A stretch of 6,148 nt of DNA, from contig JAISNB010000076.1 of NCBI GenBank assembly GCA_031276435.1, positions 1-6,148 of the forward strand, in the 5' to 3' direction. Source of the DNA: Burkholderiaceae bacterium (GTDB lineage Bacteria; Pseudomonadota; Gammaproteobacteria; Burkholderiales; Burkholderiaceae_C). This document shows positions 1-5,454 of this stretch, one piece after another (position 1 is the stretch's first letter; every line of letters begins with the position of its first letter). Under the pieces are notes generated by a model. It made no database searches. It saw only the letters and a list, made by a program, of their open reading frames with translations, and was not told where the DNA came from. A program made the translations under genes and the position numbers.

Positions 1-838
1 GCAGGCAGGCTGCCAGTTGCGGGTATTCCAGCGCGAAGCGCTCGGGGTTGACAAAGTGCGCTTCGCAGGCGACGGCAAAGAATTCGGCTGGCGATGTGGC
101 GCCGTAGGCGTTGAGCCAGGGCGCTGGCGCGCCAAAGCGTTCGGCGGCGATGACCTGGTCGCGAAAGGTTTCGAATACGCTCAGCCAGAGCGCGGCCCAG
201 CGCACCCGCGCGCTGGCCGCCGATGGCGCGCCCAGTATGCCGCGCCGCAGTGGCGGGCAGCCGTCGGCTGCGCCGCCGTTCATGTCGATTTTGTGCGCGA
301 ATTCGTGGATGACCACGTTGGCGCCTTCGCCGGTGGTGCTGGCCGCTTCTTGTACGGCGCTCCAACTGAGCATCAGCGGGCCGCGTTCCATGGCTTCGCC
401 CATCAGCACTTCGGCCCAGGTGTGGACCAGGCCTTGCGCGTCCACAGCTTCGCGGCGCGCCACGACGTCGCCCGGTTGCAGCACGATGCCGACGAAGTCC
501 TTGTACCAGTGCAGGGCGCTTTCGGGCCGCCGGGCACGCCCCAGCCACAGCAGCGGCAGGCAGGCTTGCGCGGCCACGGCGATGGCCATGGCGTCGGTGA
601 CGCGCAGGCCGTTGGCTCCGGTGAATTGTTTGGCGGCCAGAAAATGTTCGACCATGCGTTTGAGGCGCGCGCGTGTTGGCGCGTCCATCTGGCGCATGAA
701 GGGGTAGGGCGAGAGCGCCTGGCCCCACAGGGCATCGGGCACGGGCGCGGGTGTTGCCAGGTGGCGCAGCCAGCCGGTGACGCGGCGTTTTATCCGGCAA
801 AGCGCGGCGCGCGGATTGGGCAACGGTTTTTCAGGCAC
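1..838 (-). CDS. mtfA: M90-family zinc metallopeptidase (MtfA-like), 3' end cut by window edge
   Basis: Resembles MtfA (Mlc titration factor A), a cytosolic zinc aminopeptidase that in E. coli binds the glucose-PTS repressor Mlc. Reading the minus strand from a GTG at 836-838 gives 279 codons with no stop before the edge. The zinc signature HEFAH is at residues 178-182, inside VVIHEFAHKIDMNGG. The downstream NAYGATSPAEFFAV segment carries the likely third ligand, Glu252. E. coli MtfA is about 265 residues, so little is missing at the C-terminus. The start is uncertain: no ATG lies near the N-terminus in this frame (first at 695-697), the GTG has no clear Shine-Dalgarno, and the frame stays open upstream inside lpxH. 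With the GTG, the gene overlaps lpxH by 8 bp, which suggests translational coupling. The family call is firm. The Mlc partnership is only known from enterics and may not hold here. Confidence 0.88.
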   Translation of the reverse strand, partial: MPEKPLPNPRAALCRIKRRVTGWLRHLATPAPVPDALWGQALSPYPFMRQMDAPTRARLKRMVEHFLAAKQFTGANGLRVTDAMAIAVAAQACLPLLWLGRARRPESALHWYKDFVGIVLQPGDVVARREAVDAQGLVHTWAEVLMGEAMERGPLMLSWSAVQEAASTTGEGANVVIHEFAHKIDMNGGAADGCPPLRRGILGAPSAASARVRWAALWLSVFETFRDQVIAAERFGAPAPWLNAYGATSPAEFFAVACEAHFVNPERFALEYPQLAACL

Positions 839-1661
839 TGGCCTGTTGGAGGCTGAGGCGGTGCAGGCCGGTGCTGTCCAGGCGCAGCAGGTCGGCGCGC
901 GGTTGGCCGGATTCGATGCGCCAGTCGCTGAGCACAACGCGGCGCAGTGGCGGGGCGCTGCCGCTGGCCGCTTGCAGGGTGTGCTCGCCGGGCTGGTGGG
1001 TGTGGCCGTGGATCAGGGTGCTGGCGTTGGCGGCCCGGAGCCAGGCGATGGCGGCGGCGGCGTCCACGTCGGCTGGCACGTAGGCACTGGCGCTTTTGTG
1101 CGCTTCGCTGTGCTGGCGCATTTGCTGTGCCATGGCGCGGCGCTCGGGCAGCGGGCGGGCCAAAAATTGCTGTTGCCACCGGGGCGAGCGCACGAGCGCG
1201 CGAAATTCCTGATAGGCCGCATCGGCCAGGCAGAGCGCGTCGCCGTGGCTGAGCAGCCAGTGCTGTCCATGCATGCGCAGTACGGTGGGGTCGGGCAGTG
1301 CGGCGATGTGGCAGCGTTGCAGAAAGTCGTTGCCGACCAGAAAGTCGCGGTTGCCGGCCATGAAGTGCACGCTGTAGCGGGCACTGGCCGCGTGCAGCAC
1401 GTCGGCGCAGTGGGTTTCGAAGGCGCCGGTTTCGCGCGCCGCGTCATCGCCCGTCCAGACTTCAAACAAATCGCCCAGGATAAAGACGGCATCGGCTGGC
1501 GTGGACAGCAGATAACGCTGCCAGGCGCGGGTGATGCGCGGTTGCGCGGCCTGCAAGTGCAGGTCGGCAATAAAGTCCGCCACCTGCCAGTTGGCGGGCG
1601 CCGCAAGCACGTGGAATGCGGGCAGCCCGATGGCGGCGGCAGCGGTGTCAGCGGCGCTCAT
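831..1661 (-). CDS. lpxH: UDP-2,3-diacylglucosamine diphosphatase (lipid A biosynthesis)
   Basis: LpxH hydrolyses UDP-2,3-diacylglucosamine to lipid X and UMP on the cytoplasmic face of the inner membrane, the fourth step of lipid A synthesis. The 276-residue product has the calcineurin-like metallophosphatase motifs in order: FIADLHL (Asp33, His35), GDLFEVWTGDD (Asp64), GNRDFLVG (Asn104), SHGD (His139) and HGHTH (His220, His222). These match the Mn ligands known for the E. coli enzyme, and GNRDFLVG together with the WTGDD segment separates LpxH from other calcineurin-like phosphatases. It is longer than the roughly 240-residue E. coli protein because of about 25 extra N-terminal residues before the first metal motif. 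The ATG at 1659-1661 has no good Shine-Dalgarno (upstream is CT-rich), so a shorter GTG start is possible. It lies 104 bp after ppiB and overlaps mtfA by 8 bp. Confidence 0.95.
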   Translation of the reverse strand: MSAADTAAAAIGLPAFHVLAAPANWQVADFIADLHLQAAQPRITRAWQRYLLSTPADAVFILGDLFEVWTGDDAARETGAFETHCADVLHAASARYSVHFMAGNRDFLVGNDFLQRCHIAALPDPTVLRMHGQHWLLSHGDALCLADAAYQEFRALVRSPRWQQQFLARPLPERRAMAQQMRQHSEAHKSASAYVPADVDAAAAIAWLRAANASTLIHGHTHQPGEHTLQAASGSAPPLRRVVLSDWRIESGQPRADLLRLDSTGLHRLSLQQASA

Positions 1662-1765
1662 GGGAGAGAGGGGCCTGGGCCATCCATGGATGCATGGCTG
1701 TCATTGTTGAGGGCCTTGCGGGGCTTTGGAAAGCGCGCGCGGCGACGCGGTTTCCCAAAAAATGC

Positions 1766-2275
1766 TCAGTCAACGGCCAGGGCTTTTTCGATCAGCACAT
1801 CCTGCTTGGGCACGTCGCCATGAAAGCCGCGGGTGCCCGTGGCGACGCCCGCGATGGCGTCCACAATGCCTTGGCCGGAGACGACTTTGCCGAACACGGC
1901 ATAGCCCCAGCCCTGCGCCGTGGGCGCTTTGAAGTTGAGAAAGTCGTTGCCCGATACGTTGATGAAAAACTGCGCGGTGGCCGAGTGCGGCTCGCTGGTG
2001 CGGGCCATGGCGACGGTGTATTTGTCGTTTTTCAGGCCGTTGTCGGCCTCGTTGGTGATGGACGCTTGCGTGTCCTTTTGCTTCATGCCCGGCTCGAAGC
2101 CGCCGCCCTGGATCATGAAGCCGGGGATGACGCGGTGGAATACGGTGTTGTCGTAGTGGCCATTTTTTACGTAGTCCAGAAAGTTGGCGACGGTTTTGGG
2201 CGCCCTGGCCTGGTCAAGCTCCAGCGTGATGACGCCCTGGCCAGCAATGTGCAGTTCGACTTTGGGGTTGCTCAT
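1766..2275 (-). CDS. ppiB: Cytoplasmic peptidyl-prolyl cis-trans isomerase, cyclophilin type
   Basis: A cyclophilin that speeds cis-trans isomerisation of X-Pro bonds during folding. The 169-residue product has no signal peptide, which points to the cytoplasm and matches the size of E. coli PpiB (about 164). The active-site segment FHRVIPGFMIQGG at residues 46-58 supplies the catalytic Arg48 plus Phe53, Met54 and Gln56, equivalent to Arg55, Phe60, Met61 and Gln63 of human CypA. AQFFINV (101-107) and VFGKVVSG (127-134) are also typical. The frame stays open upstream to a TTG at 2330-2332 next to the ppiA stop. I chose the ATG at 2273-2275 because AAGGAA sits 8 nt before it and the cyclophilin fold begins at once. 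It lies 57 bp after ppiA, a paralogue with locally identical DNA, and is probably cotranscribed with it. Confidence 0.95.
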   Translation of the reverse strand: MSNPKVELHIAGQGVITLELDQARAPKTVANFLDYVKNGHYDNTVFHRVIPGFMIQGGGFEPGMKQKDTQASITNEADNGLKNDKYTVAMARTSEPHSATAQFFINVSGNDFLNFKAPTAQGWGYAVFGKVVSGQGIVDAIAGVATGTRGFHGDVPKQDVLIEKALAVD

Positions 2276-2283
2276 GGGACGGG

Positions 2284-2289
2284 TTCCTT
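2284..2289 (-). promoter_or_regulatory. Ribosome binding site of ppiB
   Basis: AAGGAA on the minus strand, 8 nt before the ATG at 2273-2275. It settles the start against the longer reading from the TTG at 2330-2332, which would add a Pro/Arg-rich stretch not expected in cyclophilins. Confidence 0.7.
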
Positions 2290-2332
2290 CGAATGGTGGT
2301 GGTGGGTTGGCGACGGCGCGGCGCGGCGGCAA

Positions 2333-3025
2333 TCAGGGCAGCAGCCGGGCCGACTGGATGGTGACGGTTTTCTGGGGCACGTCGGTGGGGAAAGGGCCGC
2401 CAGCGCCGGTGGGGGCGTTGCGGATTTTTTCCACCGTGTCCATGCCGCTGACCACTTTGCCGAAGACCGTGTAGCCGTAGAGCTGCGGGTTGCCCAGCAG
2501 GTTCTGGCGCGGCACGTTTTCGTAGGTGCGGCCCATGTATTCAAATTTGGCGACCGGGTCGCCCGGCGGGATGATGACCGGATCGAGCCGCGTGTTGTCC
2601 ACCACGTTGATGAAAAACTGCGCGGCAGCCGAGTCGGGGTCGTTCGTGCGCGCCATGGCGACGCTGCCCACGGTGTTGTGCAGGCCCTTGGCGAGCGCCT
2701 CGCGCCCTTCGTGCCTGATGGGTGGGCGCGTGGGTTTTTCGGCGTAGTTCTTGTCGTAACCGCCGCCCTGGATCATGAAATTGCGGATGGTGCGGTGGAA
2801 GATGGTGCCGTCGTAGAACTTGTCTTTGACGTATTGCAAAAAGTTGGCGGCGGTTTGGGGCGCTTTGTCCGGGTAGACCTCGATGACGAAGTCGCCCTCG
2901 CTGGTGGCAAATTTCACGCGCGGGTTGTCAGCGGCCAGCGCGGGCAAGGCGCTGGTGGCGGCGCACGCGGCGCCCAGTGCGAGCGCCAGGGCGGCGCGGC
3001 TCAGTTGTCTTTTTGAAATCAGCAT
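2333..3025 (-). CDS. ppiA: Periplasmic peptidyl-prolyl cis-trans isomerase, cyclophilin type
   Basis: An exported cyclophilin that should assist folding of periplasmic and outer-membrane proteins. The 230-residue product starts with a Sec signal peptide: basic KRQLSR, a hydrophobic Ala/Leu core, then a cleavage site near PALA|AD (residues 28-33). The cyclophilin domain follows. It contains FHRTIRNFMIQGG (76-88) with catalytic Arg78 and Phe83, Met84, Gln86, then AQFFINV (135-141) and VFGKVVSG (187-194). Relative to the neighbouring ppiB product it has an insertion of roughly 25-30 residues (about 147-178) between the last two motifs. The start is supported by AGGAG about 10 nt upstream. It lies 82 bp after the TPR gene and 57 bp before ppiB. 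I infer a shared operon serving folding in two compartments. Confidence 0.95.
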   Translation of the reverse strand: MLISKRQLSRAALALALGAACAATSALPALAADNPRVKFATSEGDFVIEVYPDKAPQTAANFLQYVKDKFYDGTIFHRTIRNFMIQGGGYDKNYAEKPTRPPIRHEGREALAKGLHNTVGSVAMARTNDPDSAAAQFFINVVDNTRLDPVIIPPGDPVAKFEYMGRTYENVPRQNLLGNPQLYGYTVFGKVVSGMDTVEKIRNAPTGAGGPFPTDVPQKTVTIQSARLLP

Positions 3026-3035
3026 GTGAAAACAG

Positions 3036-3040
3036 CTCCT
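3036..3040 (-). promoter_or_regulatory. Ribosome binding site of ppiA
   Basis: AGGAG on the minus strand, 10 nt before the ATG at 3023-3025. It is one of the clearest Shine-Dalgarno matches in the window and supports the signal-peptide-bearing start. Confidence 0.7.
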
Positions 3041-3077
3041 GGTGATGGAAAAGCCTGGGGAAAATAGGGTTCAGGTT

Positions 3078-3101
3078 TGGCCGCCTCAAACAAGGCGGCC
3101 A
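3078..3101 (-). repeat. Perfect 9-bp hairpin between the TPR gene and ppiA
   Basis: The inverted repeat TGGCCGCCT / AGGCGGCCA (3078-3086 and 3093-3101) encloses a 6-nt loop and begins 6 nt after the TPR stop codon. In the direction of transcription the sequence after it is A-rich and has no T-run, so it is not a canonical intrinsic terminator. Likelier roles are mRNA 3'-end stabilisation, an RNase processing point that sets different levels of TPR and ppiA, or a weak pause or terminator. The structure is read directly; the role is inferred. Confidence 0.55.
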
Positions 3102-3107
3102 GCAAAA

Positions 3108-3746
3108 TCATTGGCGTGATGGCGGTGGCGCGGATGGCGGTGTGAATTCTGATGCGGGCGCGGAAGCGGCGGCGGCAGGCGGCGGCGCCGCGGTGGTTTC
3201 GTTCGTTGCGGGCATTGTGGGCGGCGGCAGCAATTTGTCCAGGGCGTCGATTTTTGCGCCCAGCGCCGCGCTGCCAGCGTTGAGGGCGCGCGCGCTGGCG
3301 TAGGACTGGCGCGCCAGCCGGGCATGCACATCGCCCAGGTTTTCCAGCGCGGTGGCGTAGCCGGGGTTGATGCGCAAGGCGTTGTCCAGCGCCTCGCGCG
3401 CGTTGCCCAGCTCGCCCCGGGCGGCATACAAGACGGCCAGGTTGTTGTAAGGCTCGGGCAACTCGGGGTAGTCCTGGATCAACTGGCGCAGCAGGGCTTC
3501 GGCTTGCGCGCTCTGGCCGGTTTCGGCCAGCACCACGCTTTTGATGAAGCGCATTTGCGGATCAGACGGGTTGCTGGCGATGTACTGGTCGGCACGCGCC
3601 AGCGCGACGCTGGCCTGCCCCGCGTGCAGCAGGCGCGTGACTTCGGTGTACTCGTCGGCGGCCCGAACCGGGCCTGCTGCGCAACAGGCGGCCACCACCA
3701 GCGTGGCGGCGGCCAGTTTTCTGGCCCAGGGCGATGAATGCTTCAT
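3108..3746 (-). CDS. Exported tetratricopeptide-repeat protein, function unknown
   Basis: The 212-residue product starts with an export signal: basic KHSSPWARK, a hydrophobic stretch (about 11-24), then PVRA|ADE near residue 29. Helical TPR-like repeats cover roughly residues 33-160. The clearest is at 98-131 (PEPYNNLAVLYAARGELGNA and onward to DNALRINPGY), followed by a partial repeat with ATALENLGDVHARL. TPRs are protein-binding scaffolds, so an envelope assembly or chaperone-adaptor role beside the periplasmic cyclophilin is possible, but no partner can be named. The C-terminus (173-212) is Pro/Ala-rich and probably disordered. The signal also contains V-A-A-C-C (18-22), which fits a loose lipobox, so a lipoprotein anchored at Cys21 is an alternative. 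The ATG has no good Shine-Dalgarno. It is the first gene of the minus-strand block, divergent from cysS. Confidence 0.85.
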   Translation of the reverse strand: MKHSSPWARKLAAATLVVAACCAAGPVRAADEYTEVTRLLHAGQASVALARADQYIASNPSDPQMRFIKSVVLAETGQSAQAEALLRQLIQDYPELPEPYNNLAVLYAARGELGNAREALDNALRINPGYATALENLGDVHARLARQSYASARALNAGSAALGAKIDALDKLLPPPTMPATNETTAAPPPAAAASAPASEFTPPSAPPPSRQ

Positions 3747-3802
3747 GCGGCAAAAAGATCAAAAACACAGGCAAACGGCTTGTGCCCGCCGTCGGGGCGG
3801 CA

Positions 3803-3831
3803 AAGGCAGGAAACAGGCCTGACCTTATACT
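3803..3831 (+). promoter_or_regulatory. Possible sigma70-type promoter for cysS
   Basis: TATACT at 3826-3831 is a one-mismatch -10 element. Seventeen bases upstream, AAGGCA at 3803-3808 matches the -35 consensus at only three of six positions. Transcription would start near 3838 and give a leader of about 127 nt before the cysS ATG. The -10 is good but the -35 is weak, and no other good candidate was seen in the intergenic region. Confidence 0.3.
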
Positions 3832-3838
3832 CCGGGGC

Positions 3839-3844
3839 ATTGTA
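3839..3844 (-). promoter_or_regulatory. Possible -10 element for the TPR-ppiA-ppiB-lpxH-mtfA block
   Basis: TACAAT on the minus strand is one mismatch from TATAAT. It lies 92 bp upstream of the TPR start, in the only long gap ahead of this block. No convincing -35 is found at 16-18 bp spacing (the sequence there is GC-only). Its location between divergent genes supports it more than its sequence does. It would sit within a few bases of the putative cysS start site, so the two promoters could interfere. Confidence 0.22.
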
Positions 3845-3855
3845 GCCAAGGCGTT

Positions 3856-3888
3856 GCGCCCCGCGGCGATGGGCCTGGCGCTTTTTTT
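3856..3888 (+). terminator. Terminator-like stem with seven T in the cysS leader
   Basis: GCGCC (3856-3860) pairs with GGCGC (3877-3881), and two or three further C-G pairs are possible inside with a small bulge. The stem is followed directly by seven T (3882-3888). This is the layout of an intrinsic terminator or attenuator reading toward cysS. TGGCGC (3876-3881) can instead pair with GCGCCA (3896-3901), giving a mutually exclusive fold. The stem is short and the region is GC-rich, so chance is a real alternative. Confidence 0.3.
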
Positions 3889-3909
3889 CTCCCTGGCGCC
3901 AAGGGGCTT

Positions 3910-3941
3910 GGCCAAAGCGTTGGCCTGCCCGCGATGCGGGC
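3910..3941 (+). repeat. Two adjacent perfect hairpins just upstream of cysS
   Basis: Hairpin one is GGCCAA-AGCG-TTGGCC (3910-3925). Hairpin two is GCCCGC-GAT-GCGGGC (3927-3941). Each has a perfect 6-bp stem and a tiny loop, and they are separated by one base. They end 24 nt before the cysS ATG, so they should be present in any cysS transcript starting near 3838. Two of the three Cys codons of the open leader frame overlap hairpin two. A regulatory role is inferred only. Confidence 0.4.
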
Positions 3942-3965
3942 GGCACGGCTGTCTTGATTGGACTC

Positions 3966-5402
3966 ATGAGTTTGCGCATATACAACACGCTGTCGCGGAC
4001 GGTGGAAGCGTTTTTGCCGCAGGAGCCGGGGCACGTGCGCATGTACGTGTGCGGCATCACGGTGTACGACCTGTGCCACGTGGGGCACGCGCGCTCGGCG
4101 GTGGCTTTTGATGTGGTGCGCAGTTGGCTACAGGCCAGCGGATTGCGCGTGACCTTTGTGCGCAACATCACCGATGTCGACGACAAGATCATCCGGCGCG
4201 CGCTGGAAAACGGCGAGACCATCGGCCAGTTGACCACCCGCATGATCGGCGAGATGTACCGCGACTTCGACGCGCTGGGCATCGCGCGGCCCACGCACGA
4301 TCCGCGCGCCACCGATTACGTGCCGAAAATGCTGGAGATTATCGACCGCTTGCAGCAAAAAGGCGTGGCCTACCAGGCCGCCAATGGCGATGTGAATTAC
4401 GCTGTGCGCCGGTTTGCGGGCTACGGCAAGCTCTCGGGCAAATCGCTCGACGAGTTGCAAGCTGGCGAGCGTGTGGCCGTGGACGAAGGCAAGCGCGACC
4501 CGCTGGATTTCGTGCTCTGGAAAAGCGCCAAACCCGGTGAACCCGCTGCTGCCCGCTGGAACAGCCCCTTTGGCCCGGGCCGGCCCGGCTGGCACATCGA
4601 ATGCTCGGCCATGAGTTGCGCGCTGCTGGGCGAAACCTTCGACATCCATGGCGGCGGCGCGGACCTGGCCTTTCCGCACCACGAAAACGAAATCGCGCAA
4701 AGCGAGGCGGCCAGCGGCAAACCGCTGGCGCGCTTGTGGATGCACAACGGCTTCGTCAACGTCGACAACGAGAAAATGTCCAAAAGCCTGGGCAACTTCT
4801 TCACCATCCGCGATGTGCTCAAGCAATTCGACGCCGAAACCCTGCGCTTTTTCATCGTGCGCACGCACTACCGCAGCCCGCTCAACTACAGCGACGCGCA
4901 CTTGCAGGACGCGCGCTCGGCCCTGCGGCGCCTGTACACCACGCTGGATGCCGTGGCCGCGCCCGAAGAGGCTGCGCCCATAGACTGGAGCAACCCGCAT
5001 GCCGCGCGCTTCAAGGCCGCCATGGACGAGGACTTTGGCACGCCCGAAGCCGTGGCCGCGCTGTTTGACCTGGCCAGCGAAATCAACAAAACGCGCAACG
5101 CGCGCGACGCCGGTTTGCTCAAGGCGCTGGGCGGCATCCTGGGCCTGTTGCGCGAAAACCCGCGCAAATTCCTGCAATGGCGCTCGGCGGCGGCGCACTT
5201 TGGCGGCGACGGCGCGGCAAGCGCGGGCGCGGCGGCAGCAACGCTTTCCGACGCGGACATCGCCGCCCAAATCGAGGCGCGCGCCGCCGCCAAGAAAGCC
5301 AGGAATTTTGCCGAAGCCGACCGCATCCGCGGCCAATTGCTGGCCGCCGGAATCGTGCTCAAGGACTCGGCCCATGGCACAACCTGGGAGGCAGCGCAAT
5401 GA
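3966..5402 (+). CDS. cysS: Cysteinyl-tRNA synthetase
   Basis: CysRS is a class I synthetase that activates cysteine with ATP and charges tRNA-Cys in the cytoplasm. The 478-residue product has MYVCGITVYDLCHVGHAR at residues 26-43, where HVGH (38-41) is the HIGH motif. KMSKS is at 270-274. The zinc site that selects cysteine is complete: Cys29, Cys213 (GWHIECSAMS), His238 and Glu242 (FPHHENEIA), aligning with C28, C209, H234 and E238 of E. coli. The C-terminus has the usual NFAEADRIRGQLLAAGI-type segment and ends at TTWEAAQ. An Ala-rich linker lies around 405-424. I chose ATG 3966, giving MSLRIYNTLSR, the family's normal N-terminus. An in-frame TTG at 3954 would add four residues. Neither start has a strong Shine-Dalgarno, and the leader is highly structured. 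Confidence 0.97.
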   Translation: MSLRIYNTLSRTVEAFLPQEPGHVRMYVCGITVYDLCHVGHARSAVAFDVVRSWLQASGLRVTFVRNITDVDDKIIRRALENGETIGQLTTRMIGEMYRDFDALGIARPTHDPRATDYVPKMLEIIDRLQQKGVAYQAANGDVNYAVRRFAGYGKLSGKSLDELQAGERVAVDEGKRDPLDFVLWKSAKPGEPAAARWNSPFGPGRPGWHIECSAMSCALLGETFDIHGGGADLAFPHHENEIAQSEAASGKPLARLWMHNGFVNVDNEKMSKSLGNFFTIRDVLKQFDAETLRFFIVRTHYRSPLNYSDAHLQDARSALRRLYTTLDAVAAPEEAAPIDWSNPHAARFKAAMDEDFGTPEAVAALFDLASEINKTRNARDAGLLKALGGILGLLRENPRKFLQWRSAAAHFGGDGAASAGAAAATLSDADIAAQIEARAAAKKARNFAEADRIRGQLLAAGIVLKDSAHGTTWEAAQ

Positions 5403-5454
5403 GGCAACGGCAGGCGGCAGGCACATCGGGCCAGCGGCGGCGCGGAAAGAGCCA

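Noticed and set aside
1681..1692. A 12-bp perfect palindrome CATCCATGGATG upstream of lpxH.
   Set aside because: A palindrome of this length is expected about once or twice in a window this size by chance, and no second copy marks it as an operator.
1703..1732. A possible internal lpxH promoter on the minus strand (TTTCCA, 18-bp spacer, AACAAT).
   Set aside because: Each element matches consensus at only four of six positions and the spacing is not ideal, so it is too weak to list as a feature.
1727..1760. A possible terminator after ppiB (GGAAA/TTTCC pairing beside six T on the minus strand).
   Set aside because: On the minus strand the T-run lies before the stem rather than after it, so the order is wrong for an intrinsic terminator of this block.
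17..1823. Two long plus-strand frames (17-856 and 777-1823) opposite mtfA and lpxH.
   Set aside because: Both lie opposite genes with complete catalytic motifs on the minus strand and encode low-complexity Gly/Ala/Arg-rich sequence.
1616..3016. A 466-codon open frame on the plus strand opposite ppiB and ppiA.
   Set aside because: It is the antisense shadow of two certain cyclophilin genes. Its translation is Gly/Val/Arg-rich with no recognisable domain, as expected where a GC-rich third position removes stops from the opposite strand.
3962..3971. A 10-bp palindrome ACTCATGAGT centred on the cysS start codon.
   Set aside because: It has no loop and so cannot form a hairpin within one RNA. 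Several such palindromes are expected by chance in this window.
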